A model generated the notes under the pieces. It ran no database searches, had not been told where the DNA came from, and saw only the letters and a list, made by a program, of their open reading frames with translations. A stretch of 64,000 nt of DNA from an uncultured Ruminococcus sp. (lineage in GTDB: Bacteria > Bacillota > Clostridia > Oscillospirales > Ruminococcaceae): contig CAJTWQ010000003.1 of assembly GCA_910579835.1 (NCBI GenBank), positions 3,512 through 67,511 of the forward strand, given 5' to 3'. The number at the start of each line of letters is the position of its first letter. Positions within the stretch are counted from its first letter, which is position 1. Both the position numbers and the translations under genes were made by a program. This document shows positions 17,258-25,330 of this stretch, piece after piece.

Positions 17258-17968
17258 TCAGTATACATCAGCCGCGCATGACAATGCTATCTCCATCATA
17301 TCACGGAATGTAGTCTGACGTTCCTCTGCAGTGGTTGAAAGACCTCTCAGAGGACAGTCGGACACCGTAAGGATACACAGAGCGTTTTTTCCGGCTCTTG
17401 CAGCGTTCATGTAGAGGGCTGCGGCCTCCATTTCAATTGCAAGGACGCCCATCTTCTGCCACTGTGCAAGACTTCCGGCGTCGTCATAGAATGTATCGCT
17501 GCTGAGAATATTTCCGGCATGACAGGCGCAGCCTTTTTCTTCGGCAGCCTTCACGGCGGCGGAAATCAGCTTCCATGACGCAGTGGGCGCATATGTTCCC
17601 GGCAGACGGTACTGAGCGGCATAATTTGAATTTGTGCTGGCGCTGACTCCGATAATAACATCTCGAAGATTCACATTATCGGCAATTGCTCCGGCTGTTC
17701 CGACCCGTATTATATTTTCAACGCCGTATTCACTAAAAAGCTCATGGGAATATATACCTATGGAGGGCATTCCCATTCCGCTTCCCTGTACGGAAACGGG
17801 AATTCCTCTGTATGTTCCGGTGAATCCCAGCATTCCTCTGACGCGATTGTAACATACGGGATCATCCAGATAATTTTCTGCAATAAACTGCGCCCTCAAC
17901 GGATCTCCGGGCATAAGAACGGTTCTGGCAATATCCCCCGGATTGGCGCTGTTATGCGGTGTGGACAT
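17258..17968 (-). CDS. deoD: purine-nucleoside phosphorylase, DeoD type
   Basis: 236 residues, the hexameric DeoD length. The start MSTPHNSANPGDIARTVLMP, then GDPLRAQFIAE, RVRGMLGFTGTYRG and the phosphate/ribose segment RVGTAGA match the family. SDCPLRG near the C-terminus holds the purine-binding Asp. It cleaves purine nucleosides with phosphate for salvage. It starts 6 bases after birA and probably belongs to the long cysE-led run. Confidence 0.96.
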   Translation of the reverse strand: MSTPHNSANPGDIARTVLMPGDPLRAQFIAENYLDDPVCYNRVRGMLGFTGTYRGIPVSVQGSGMGMPSIGIYSHELFSEYGVENIIRVGTAGAIADNVNLRDVIIGVSASTNSNYAAQYRLPGTYAPTASWKLISAAVKAAEEKGCACHAGNILSSDTFYDDAGSLAQWQKMGVLAIEMEAAALYMNAARAGKNALCILTVSDCPLRGLSTTAEERQTTFRDMMEIALSCAADVY

Positions 17969-17974
17969 GATTAT

Positions 17975-18949
17975 TTACCTCCTTACAAGATTGGCTTCGC
18001 CTGCGTTAAGGCTTATGATCTCACCGTCGGGCAGCTCGACCATAAGATTAGCGCTGCGATCAATGCCCACGGCGGTTCCGGTAACGATTTTTCCGCCAAA
18101 TTCGGCGGTTATGCGCTTTCCGGTAAGATATTCACGCCGGCGGTATTCGATTATATAGCTGCGGTCCTCGATCCTGTCAAGCCATATTTCCAGATTATTC
18201 AGAACTTCTGCGCAAAGTGCGTTTCTATCAAGGGCAGCCCCGGTTTCGTCCTCTACAGAAGTGGCGCGAAGACTCAGTTCTTCCCCAAACTCATCTTTCA
18301 TGGAACGGACGTTTATTCCAATTCCCACCACGGCGTATTCCAAGGATTTCATTTCAAGGTCAAGAGAAGCCTCGGTCAGAATGCCGCAAATTTTTTTTCC
18401 ATTCATATACAGATCATTGACCCATTTTATCTGCACCTCGCTGCCGCACAGCTTTTCTACAGCAAGAGCAGCGGCAACTGCAACGGCGGAGGTTATCATA
18501 GGAACGGCAGACATGGCAAGCTTCGGGCGGATAACGACGCTCATATAAAGACCTTTGCCGGGAGGCGAAACAAAGCTCCGTCCCAGTCTGCCGCGTCCCG
18601 CTGTCTGCCTGTCAGCGACAACTGTAGTTCCGTGAGCCACTCCCAATGCGGCAAGCTCCTTTGCGGCAATATTTGTAGAATCGGCTTCGTCCAGTATGGT
18701 GATTTTGTGTCCGAGACCTTTGCAGACAAGCTTTGAATGTATTATCTCCGCCGAAAGACGGTTATTATTTTCGCTTAATTTATAGCCTTTTGACGAGGAT
18801 AGAATATCATATCCATCCTCCTTTGCAGCGTTTACGGCTTTCCAAACGGCGTTCCGGCTGACTCCCAGCTTTTCTGCCAAAGCCGCACCAGAAACGACTC
18901 CTCCGTCTGATTCCGCAAGCTTTTTTATGAGTTCGTCTTTAACATTCAT
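17975..18949 (-). CDS. birA: bifunctional biotin--protein ligase and biotin operon repressor
   Basis: 324 residues. Residues 1-65 form a winged helix (GVVSGAALAEKLGVSRNAVW). The ligase domain has the biotinyl-AMP loop TAGRGRLGRSF and KWVNDLYMNGKKICGIL, followed by a small C-terminal SH3-like domain (GKRITAEFGGKIVTGTAVGI). It biotinylates carboxylase or decarboxylase carriers and, with the DNA-binding domain, can repress biotin genes. No biotin genes are in the window. It precedes deoD in a tightly packed run; 63 bases separate it from rlmH. Confidence 0.96.
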   Translation of the reverse strand: MNVKDELIKKLAESDGGVVSGAALAEKLGVSRNAVWKAVNAAKEDGYDILSSSKGYKLSENNNRLSAEIIHSKLVCKGLGHKITILDEADSTNIAAKELAALGVAHGTTVVADRQTAGRGRLGRSFVSPPGKGLYMSVVIRPKLAMSAVPMITSAVAVAAALAVEKLCGSEVQIKWVNDLYMNGKKICGILTEASLDLEMKSLEYAVVGIGINVRSMKDEFGEELSLRATSVEDETGAALDRNALCAEVLNNLEIWLDRIEDRSYIIEYRRREYLTGKRITAEFGGKIVTGTAVGIDRSANLMVELPDGEIISLNAGEANLVRR

Positions 18950-19012
18950 TTAGTACCACCCCTTAATGCTTTTGTAATTTTGCCTGCCAGCAAAGCGTAA
19001 ACCGTCAACTGG

Positions 19013-19486
19013 CTACTTGTGGTATTTGCCCCCTTCGGCTATCTGAAAAGAACGGTAAATCTGCTCAAGAAGCATAACTCTTGCAAGCTGATGAGGAAAG
19101 GTCATGGGGGACATGGAAAGCTGCAGGGCGCCCATATCCTTAATCTCACGGTCAAGCCCGAAAGAGCTTCCTATAATAAAAGTTACGACGCTTTGTCCGC
19201 CCACAGCCGTATCTGCGATTTTCTTTGAAAGCTGAGGACTGTCAAACATTTTTCCTTCAATACATAAAGAAATAATAAATCCCTTTGCACAGCGTTTTAT
19301 CTGCTCCCCCTCTTTTTTCAAAGCAGCAAGGATCTCCTTTTCCGAGGGTGAATTACTCAGACGGCACTCGTCGATCTCATGCAGCTCGAAGGTGCAGTAT
19401 CGTGACAGCCGCTTGATATATTCGGCGCAGGCGTTTCTGAGATAATCTTCTTTCAGTTTTCCTACGGCAATAAGATTTATAGTCAT
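19013..19486 (-). CDS. rlmH: 23S rRNA pseudouridine-1915 N3-methyltransferase
   Basis: 157-residue SPOUT methyltransferase. The start MTINLIAVGKLKEDYLRNAC, then FIIGSSFGLDREI and the C-terminal knot HQLARVMLLEQIYRSFQI with GGKYHK are hallmarks of RlmH. It methylates Psi1915 of helix 69. Its start overlaps the stop of the MBL hydrolase gene by one base, as in many Firmicutes where these two are neighbours. Confidence 0.96.
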   Translation of the reverse strand: MTINLIAVGKLKEDYLRNACAEYIKRLSRYCTFELHEIDECRLSNSPSEKEILAALKKEGEQIKRCAKGFIISLCIEGKMFDSPQLSKKIADTAVGGQSVVTFIIGSSFGLDREIKDMGALQLSMSPMTFPHQLARVMLLEQIYRSFQIAEGGKYHK

Positions 19487-20271
19487 CAGAAGATCACTGC
19501 TCCTCCCCTTGTTTCAACCGGCGCAATCCCCAGCAAATAATCCCTGAAAAACTGATACTGCGGCAGACTGCTTTTAACGGTGTTTTCAGCTATATCCGGA
19601 CGGTTGTTGTCCTGACTGAGATGTCCGAGAATAAAATGTGTAGTACCTCTTTTAATAAGCTTTCCAACCTGAACGGCGCAGTCGGTGTTTGAAAGATGAC
19701 CGTTCTGTGAGAGTATGCGCTCCTTAAGATAAAGCGGATAAGGGCCTGTCCGCAGCATATTTTCATCGTAGTTCGATTCCAGCAGCACCATTCGGCATCC
19801 GGTAAGAGCCGCGTCAACTTCGGGAGTGATATGACCCAGGTCAGTGCAGACGGCACAGTATTTATCATCGGCGGTATGTATCCTGTAACCGCAGCTCTGG
19901 ATCGTATCATGGGGAGTATTGAAACAGCACAGTTCCGAGCCGCCGCAGGCAATAGTTACGCCGGTCATATCAATAATCCTGGACTGAGCCGCGATCTTTC
20001 CCGATTCATACAGGCGCTGAAGAGTGCGCTTCTGACCGTATACCGGAATTCCGGTCTTTTTTGTAAGCATAGACAGCCCTGCAACGTGGTCGCCGTGCTC
20101 ATGTGTTATAAAGACTGCGCGGACAGCGGAAAGAGGTATATTATTTACGGCGAGAGCCTCGGAAAGCCGCCTGAAGCTGACGCCGCAGTCAATGAGCACA
20201 CCCTCTTTTTCCGTACCTATAAATGTGGAATTTCCCTTGCTGGAGCTGAAAAGCGGATATATTCTTGCCAT
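19486..20271 (-). CDS. metallo-beta-lactamase-fold hydrolase (YycJ/WalJ-like)
   Basis: 261 residues with the MBL metal motif THEHGDHVAG (H-x-H-x-D-H), an N-terminal SSSKGNSTFIG segment characteristic of the YycJ/WalJ group and further ligands in CTDLGHI and LGHLSQDNN. WalJ-type proteins are linked to cell-wall and DNA-repair functions in Firmicutes, and rlmH is a frequent neighbour. Its start is 2 bases after cysS. The substrate is not predictable. Confidence 0.92.
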   Translation of the reverse strand: MARIYPLFSSSKGNSTFIGTEKEGVLIDCGVSFRRLSEALAVNNIPLSAVRAVFITHEHGDHVAGLSMLTKKTGIPVYGQKRTLQRLYESGKIAAQSRIIDMTGVTIACGGSELCCFNTPHDTIQSCGYRIHTADDKYCAVCTDLGHITPEVDAALTGCRMVLLESNYDENMLRTGPYPLYLKERILSQNGHLSNTDCAVQVGKLIKRGTTHFILGHLSQDNNRPDIAENTVKSSLPQYQFFRDYLLGIAPVETRGGAVIF

Positions 20272-20273
20272 GC

Positions 20274-21680
20274 TTACTTTTTGGTCAGGACTGTTCCCTG
20301 ACGAGTCTCCCTGACCTCGTAGCCAAGAGAGGCAATTTTATCACGAAGTTCATCGGCAAGAGCAAAGTTCTTATCTTTGCGCGCGGCTTTTCGCTCCTCC
20401 GCAAGCTCAAGAACTTCCTGCGGAACAGACTCCTCTGTATTGTCAGACTTTTCGGCATTTTCTATAAGATCAAGCCCCAGAACCCTGTCAAATTCCTTTA
20501 TAAGAGCCAGCTTTGTAACGGCGTTTGCGTCAGATTTCAGCACATCGTAAAGAGCCGTTATAGCAAGGGATGTGTTTAGGTCGCTGTCGAGAGCATCTTT
20601 AAAGACGTTCATAAGACGGTTATATTCGTCACGGTCAATCTCTCCTGCCGTTTCCTTTGTAAGAGGTGCGATTTTAGCTGTGAGCTTGCTGTAGGCTCCG
20701 GCGGCATTGTCAAGATTCTCCCATGAGAAAACCAGAGATTTGCGATAATGCGAAAGCAGACAGAAAAAGCGGTAAACCACTGGCAGATACCCTTTTTCCT
20801 CCAGTAGGGAAACGGTAAGAAATTCGCCGCTGGATTTGCTCATCTTGCCGCTGTTTGTATTCAGATGATGAACGTGAAACCAGTAATTGCACCACTCGTG
20901 ACCGAGATATGCCTCGCTCTGGGCGATCTCATTGGTATGGTGTGGAAAGGCGTTGTCGATTCCGCCGCAGTGGATATCGAGATATTCGCCCAGATTCTGC
21001 ATGCTGATGCAGGAGCACTCGATATGCCATCCTGGATAGCCCACACCCCACGGGGAATCCCATTTCAGTTCCTGATCGTCAAACTTGGAACGTGTGAACC
21101 AAAGAACAAAATCGGCTTTATTCCGCTTATTTTCGTCATTCTCAACGCCATCGCGGACTCCTACGGCAAGATCCTCCTCCTTAAAATCATTAAAAACGTA
21201 ATATTTGTCAAGCTTTGAAGTATCAAAGTAGATGTTTCCTCCCGCCTGATAGGCAAAGCCCTTTTCAAGAAGCGAAGATATTACTCGTATAAATTCGTCA
21301 ATACAGCTTGTAGCCGGAACAACGGCGTCGGGAGTTTTTATGTTGAGCTTCCGGCAGTCCTCAAAGAAAGCTCCGGTATAAAATTCCGCTATTTCCATGA
21401 CGGTTTTGTGCTCACGCTTTGCGCCTTTGAGCATTTTATCGTCTCCCGTATCACCGTCGGAGGTGAGGTGTCCCACGTCGGTGATATTCATTACACGTTT
21501 TACGTCATATCCGATGAACCGAAGATATTTTTCCAAAACGTCCTCCATAATATAGCTTCTCAGATTGCCTATATGGGCGTAATGATAGACGGTAGGACCG
21601 CAGGTGTACATACTTACCCTGTTCCCAAAGCGCGGAACGAATTCCTCTTTTTTATGTGAAAGCGAGTTATATAGCTGCAT
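20274..21680 (-). CDS. cysS: cysteinyl-tRNA synthetase
   Basis: 468 residues of class I aminoacyl-tRNA synthetase. The HIGH-like motif is in CGPTVYHYAHIGNLRSY, KMSKSSGEF is the KMSKS loop, and zinc ligands are the Cys at position 28 with GWHIECS and the following His (FPHHTNE). The C-terminal DALR-like part ends in ARKDKNFALADELRDKI. It lies 18 bases after cysE, so serine acetylation and cysteine charging are transcribed together. Confidence 0.97.
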   Translation of the reverse strand: MQLYNSLSHKKEEFVPRFGNRVSMYTCGPTVYHYAHIGNLRSYIMEDVLEKYLRFIGYDVKRVMNITDVGHLTSDGDTGDDKMLKGAKREHKTVMEIAEFYTGAFFEDCRKLNIKTPDAVVPATSCIDEFIRVISSLLEKGFAYQAGGNIYFDTSKLDKYYVFNDFKEEDLAVGVRDGVENDENKRNKADFVLWFTRSKFDDQELKWDSPWGVGYPGWHIECSCISMQNLGEYLDIHCGGIDNAFPHHTNEIAQSEAYLGHEWCNYWFHVHHLNTNSGKMSKSSGEFLTVSLLEEKGYLPVVYRFFCLLSHYRKSLVFSWENLDNAAGAYSKLTAKIAPLTKETAGEIDRDEYNRLMNVFKDALDSDLNTSLAITALYDVLKSDANAVTKLALIKEFDRVLGLDLIENAEKSDNTEESVPQEVLELAEERKAARKDKNFALADELRDKIASLGYEVRETRQGTVLTKK

Positions 21681-21698
21681 ATTTATTTTCCTTTCCTG

Positions 21699-22349
21699 TT
21701 ATTCCATACCGCCGAGCCTTTTTTTCATGCGGTCGATCTCCGCCTGCATCCGGCAAAGCTCCAGTGAAACGGGATCGGGAATGTGTATCTGATCAATATC
21801 CTGAGTTACCGTATGTCCCTTTACTCTTGCACCGTTCTTTTTTACCACTCTGGCAGGCACGCCTACCGCTGTGCAGTTGTCGGGAATTTCATTGAGCACT
21901 ACTGCGTTTGCGGCAATCTTTACATTGTTTCCAACCCTGAAAGGCCCCAGAACCTTTGCCCCCGCGCCCACAAGAACGTTGTCTCCCAGTGTGGGGTGAC
22001 GCTTGCCCTTGTCCTTTCCGGTGCCGCCCAGGGTCACCCCCTGGTATATCAGGCAGTTGTCTCCGATAACCGCCGTTTCACCGATCACAACGCCCATTCC
22101 GTGATCTATGAACAATCCCTTTCCTATGGCAGCTCCGGGATGTATCTCGATGCCCGTCCGTCTCCGTGCGCTTTGGGAAATTATACGTGCGGCGGTGAAC
22201 ATTCCGCGGCTGTAGAACCAGTGAGCTATACGGTAATTTCTTATAGCCACAAGACTTGGGTAGGTCATGAGGATCTCAAAGGCGTTTCTTGCCGCCGGAT
22301 CTCTTTCCTTTATCAGCCTTATATCACGGCGTATATTTTTAAAAAGCAT
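21699..22349 (-). CDS. cysE: serine O-acetyltransferase
   Basis: 216-residue hexapeptide acetyltransferase making O-acetylserine for cysteine synthesis. It shows GIEIHPGAAIGKGLFIDHGM and GVVIGETAVIGDNCLIYQGV, the CysE/EpsC core, with the catalytic His in DHGMG. The C-terminal helix (LELCRMQAEIDRMKKRL) is slightly extended. First gene of the minus-strand run cysE-cysS-MBL-rlmH-birA-deoD, driven by a strong promoter that is divergent from the CE2 esterase. Confidence 0.96.
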   Translation of the reverse strand: MLFKNIRRDIRLIKERDPAARNAFEILMTYPSLVAIRNYRIAHWFYSRGMFTAARIISQSARRRTGIEIHPGAAIGKGLFIDHGMGVVIGETAVIGDNCLIYQGVTLGGTGKDKGKRHPTLGDNVLVGAGAKVLGPFRVGNNVKIAANAVVLNEIPDNCTAVGVPARVVKKNGARVKGHTVTQDIDQIHIPDPVSLELCRMQAEIDRMKKRLGGME

Positions 22350-22379
22350 ATCAGTACTCCTTGTAATGTAACTTATTAT

Positions 22380-22408
22380 ATTATATACAATATGCGGAAA
22401 TATGTCAA
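22380..22408 (-). promoter_or_regulatory. cysE operon promoter
   Basis: Minus strand: TTGACA (22408-22403), 17 bases, TATAAT (22385-22380). Full consensus. Start near 22373. Confidence 0.88.
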
Positions 22409-22456
22409 GTGTTCGTGCGTTTTCTCCGCGGAAATCAAAAAAATCTCATTAATCGC

Positions 22457-22485
22457 TTGAAAAAATTTTTCCTATGATGTATAAT
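22457..22485 (+). promoter_or_regulatory. promoter of the CE2 esterase gene
   Basis: TTGAAA at 22457-22462, 17 bases, TATAAT at 22480-22485. It is back-to-back with the cysE promoter, 48 bases apart, so the two could influence each other. Confidence 0.8.
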
Positions 22486-22519
22486 ATCTTTATATAACAC
22501 GTATATGGGAGATTTAATT

Positions 22520-24226
22520 ATGAAATACAGAAATATTTTGATACCGGCAGGATGCATTCTGACCTGCACTGTTCTTACAGTGGGAACTGCATCCTCCGCT
22601 AAGAAAAACAGGATCGATGACCTTAAACATCTGAAAAACGCCCTGCTTTGCGAGGGAGAAATGATCGAGGCGGACGATATTGACGGCGACGGAGTTGTCG
22701 ACATTTTCGATATGGTACAACTCAGACAGCAGATCCTCTATTCCGGAGAGGAAAAAGAGGACGATTTCGCCGCCGTTTCCGATAATGTCAAGCTCGTAGG
22801 ACGCACACTCAGAAAAAATGACGTTACATGGCTGGTTCAAAGCGGTTCTGCTGCGACATTTACCGTTACCGGAAGCTCTGCGTCAGTTACCCTCGCCGGA
22901 GACGCCTCTGTCAGCAACGGAGAGGACTATCGCTCACGCTATGCCATTCTGGTGAACGGAGAGGTTATCACCGACGGCGTTATGAGTGAAAAGGAAAAAG
23001 AAATAGAGCTTTTCAGCGGCACAACCGGAAGAACCGCCGAGATCACCGTTATACACCTTTCGGAAGCCGCAAACGGAGCAATTGGAATTAAGAATATTCA
23101 CACGGTATCAGGCGCGCCGAAGCCCGTTATCCCCGCGCCGGAAAAAGAACTTAAAATAGAGTTTATAGGCGATTCCATAACCTGCGCATACGGCGTTGAG
23201 GGAAAGTCCGCCGGAGAGTCTTTCAAGACGACTACCGAAAACTTCATGAAATCCTATGCATATCTTACCGCCCAGCTCCTTGACGCAGACTACAGCGCCG
23301 TTTCCTACAGCGGTCACGGGATCATCTCCGGCTATACCTCCGGCGCAAAAAATACAGATCAGATCGTTCCGAAACTTTACGAAAATACCGGAAATCTTCC
23401 TGATTACGCCCATTCATGGGATTTTTCCGCTTCGGATAACGATGTGGTGGTAATAAACCTTGGAACCAACGATTACAGCTATCTCCAGAAAGAACCGGAG
23501 GGGGGCAGCGATGAATTTGTGGCCGGATACGTTGATTTTCTCGGCATGGTGCGCAAAAACAATCCCAAAGCATATATTATCTGCACTATGGGAACAATGG
23601 GCGGAAACGACGTGGTTTATCCCCTGATCGAACAAGCTGTAAAGAAATTTGGAGATGAAAAGGTATCCTGCTATGAATCGGCAATTCAGAATATGCAGCT
23701 TGACGGGATCGGTTCGGACTATCATCCCTCTTTGGCAACTCAGCAGAACAGCGCATATGTTCTTGCCGACAAAATCTGTCATGTTCTTGGCGTCGAGTCC
23801 TCACAGATAGGTCTTGACGTTGCTGCCGATGCCGAATACAAGCTTGTGACTGACCCCGATTTGGGCGGCAGCTGCTATGCATATCTCAACGACTACGATA
23901 AATCGTTCTGGCTCACCAATTCTGCCGGCGGAAGCGCACCGGAAGCTCTTGAAGCTGTAATTGCTCCTGTTGGACTTAAAAATAACGGCGTTTATCTTCT
24001 TAAATTCGACTGGACTGCCGGAGCTGAATCGGAAGTTCCCGTTATAATCAGAAGCGGCGGAAAGGTTATCTTTGAAGACGTCATAACCTGCGGCGCGGAA
24101 ACCATTCACTTTGAAAAAGAGCTGAAATGTCCGGAGAACTGCGACGCCGAGATAGTATTCCGCATCGGCGGATATGACAGCGGCAGATTTACCATACAGA
24201 ATTTCAGACTTATTAAAACGGAGTGA
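22520..24226 (+). CDS. secreted CE2-like SGNH esterase with N-terminal dockerin-like EF-hand
   Basis: 568 residues. Residues 1-27 are a signal peptide ending TASSA. Residues 53-73 (DIDGDGVVDIFDMVQLRQQI) form one calcium-binding dockerin-type EF-hand, preceded by a degenerate partner. Residues 90-200 are a beta-sandwich and 210-425 an SGNH hydrolase: Ser219 in GDSIT, Asn317 in LGTNDYS, Asp400/His402 in SDYHPS. This order matches CE2 acetyl-xylan/mannan esterases. Residues 430-568 form an extra C-terminal beta-rich domain ending IQNFRLIKTE, perhaps carbohydrate-binding. The ATG at 22520 has gggag upstream; an earlier in-frame ATG (22505) overlaps that site. Confidence 0.85.
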   Translation: MKYRNILIPAGCILTCTVLTVGTASSAKKNRIDDLKHLKNALLCEGEMIEADDIDGDGVVDIFDMVQLRQQILYSGEEKEDDFAAVSDNVKLVGRTLRKNDVTWLVQSGSAATFTVTGSSASVTLAGDASVSNGEDYRSRYAILVNGEVITDGVMSEKEKEIELFSGTTGRTAEITVIHLSEAANGAIGIKNIHTVSGAPKPVIPAPEKELKIEFIGDSITCAYGVEGKSAGESFKTTTENFMKSYAYLTAQLLDADYSAVSYSGHGIISGYTSGAKNTDQIVPKLYENTGNLPDYAHSWDFSASDNDVVVINLGTNDYSYLQKEPEGGSDEFVAGYVDFLGMVRKNNPKAYIICTMGTMGGNDVVYPLIEQAVKKFGDEKVSCYESAIQNMQLDGIGSDYHPSLATQQNSAYVLADKICHVLGVESSQIGLDVAADAEYKLVTDPDLGGSCYAYLNDYDKSFWLTNSAGGSAPEALEAVIAPVGLKNNGVYLLKFDWTAGAESEVPVIIRSGGKVIFEDVITCGAETIHFEKELKCPENCDAEIVFRIGGYDSGRFTIQNFRLIKTE

Positions 24227-24229
24227 GCT

Positions 24230-24718
24230 ATGCCGAAAATTATTCTTATCTGCGGAAAAATATGCAGCGGAAAATCCTTTTATTCACAAAGTCTTGCAAG
24301 AGAATACAATGCTGTTATATTGTCCTGCGACGAGGTTTCCGCCGATCTTTTTCATCACAGCGAGGGAGAAAGATTTGACGAAATTGCTGCCGACATCAAG
24401 AAATATCTCCATAAAATAGCGGCAAGAATCGCCGCAGCCGGAAGCGGCGTTATCCTTGACTGGGGATTCTGGACGCATCGGGAGCGCCGGGAGGTATCGG
24501 AGTATTACAGTTCCCTGAAAATCCCCTTTGAGTGGCATTATATTGATATTTCCGACGAACAATGGCAGCATAATATATCCATGCGGAATCAGGCTGTCAC
24601 CGCCGGAGAAACCACGGATTTTTACGTTGACGACGGTCTGAAGGATAAGCTTCTGCGCAGTTTTGAAATTCCTGAGCGTTATGAAATAGATGTCTGGCAT
24701 AAATTTAAAAGATATTAG
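24230..24718 (+). CDS. P-loop AAA/zeta-toxin-like kinase-fold protein
   Basis: 162 residues. Walker A is GKICSGKS near residue 9, and a second conserved acidic motif is SCDEVSADL. GVILDWGFWTHRERREV resembles the AAA_33/adenylylsulfate-kinase-like group that phosphorylates small molecules. The exact substrate is unknown. It starts 3 bases after the esterase stop with gagtg as ribosome site, so it is probably co-transcribed, though a functional tie to a secreted esterase is not obvious. Confidence 0.75.
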   Translation: MPKIILICGKICSGKSFYSQSLAREYNAVILSCDEVSADLFHHSEGERFDEIAADIKKYLHKIAARIAAAGSGVILDWGFWTHRERREVSEYYSSLKIPFEWHYIDISDEQWQHNISMRNQAVTAGETTDFYVDDGLKDKLLRSFEIPERYEIDVWHKFKRY

Positions 24719-24841
24719 TTTTAATCAAGTCATAAAATGCTATGTTTTATTACAAAAAAGCTTTTATATTCTTGTATATTTTACCTAAAATACCTCTAAA
24801 AAATTCTATATCCGAAAGCGTGCTGACACAGCCGGAATTCA

Positions 24842-24870
24842 TTGACAAAATAACTCTGCTATGATAAAAT
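24842..24870 (+). promoter_or_regulatory. candidate distal promoter of the GH5 cellulase
   Basis: TTGACA at 24842-24847, 17 bases, TAAAAT at 24865-24870. The transcription start would be about 24877, which is the first base of the MITE at 24876. The cellulase ATG is about 450 bases downstream, so the leader would include the whole element. The stretch 24719-24841 shows nothing else. Confidence 0.6.
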
Positions 24871-24875
24871 ATTAA

Positions 24876-25105
24876 TATAGGTAACCTCTAAAAACCTGTT
24901 TGGTTAATCAAAAATTAGATTAAGTACAGTAGTTGCAAGGAAAACTCTCGAAGGCGGGCTGTCGAGTCTCAACTATCGGTTCGGTCGGTTCTTCTGCTTC
25001 ACAGAGGTGTCCACTGGACACTCGCACCCCTCCGAGATAGTTTGACACAGCAAATGCTGTGCATAGCTGATTTTTGTAAAAAGAGGTTTTTAGAGGTTAC
25101 CTATA
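24876..25105. mobile_element. MITE-like element with 22-bp terminal inverted repeats
   Basis: Perfect 22-bp inverted ends at 24876-24897 and 25084-25105 (core ataggtaacctctaaaaacc). The interior has smaller palindromes such as gtgtccactggacac and aactatcgg... with ccgagatagtt. It is 230 bp long with no coding capacity. The ends read TA...TA, which would fit TA target duplication of IS630/mariner-type elements, but this is not proven. It lies in the 612-base gap before the cellulase. Confidence 0.8.
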
Positions 25106-25330
25106 GTATCAGTCGCAGTTTAGGCTCTGACGGCTGTGAAAATATGAAAAATTATAAATCTTAAGAACCTGTTTTCATAAGGGTCGCAAGTGGTATACCA
25201 AGCAGTTTTTTCTTTTGGCAATATGATAAGCTGCTGTAATATTGCAGAGTTGTTAGAAGCAGCTAAATAGGAAAAGGCTGACACGGCGTCTTGTGCAGAC
25301 AGTTTCTAATATCATCAGGAGGGTAAGATA

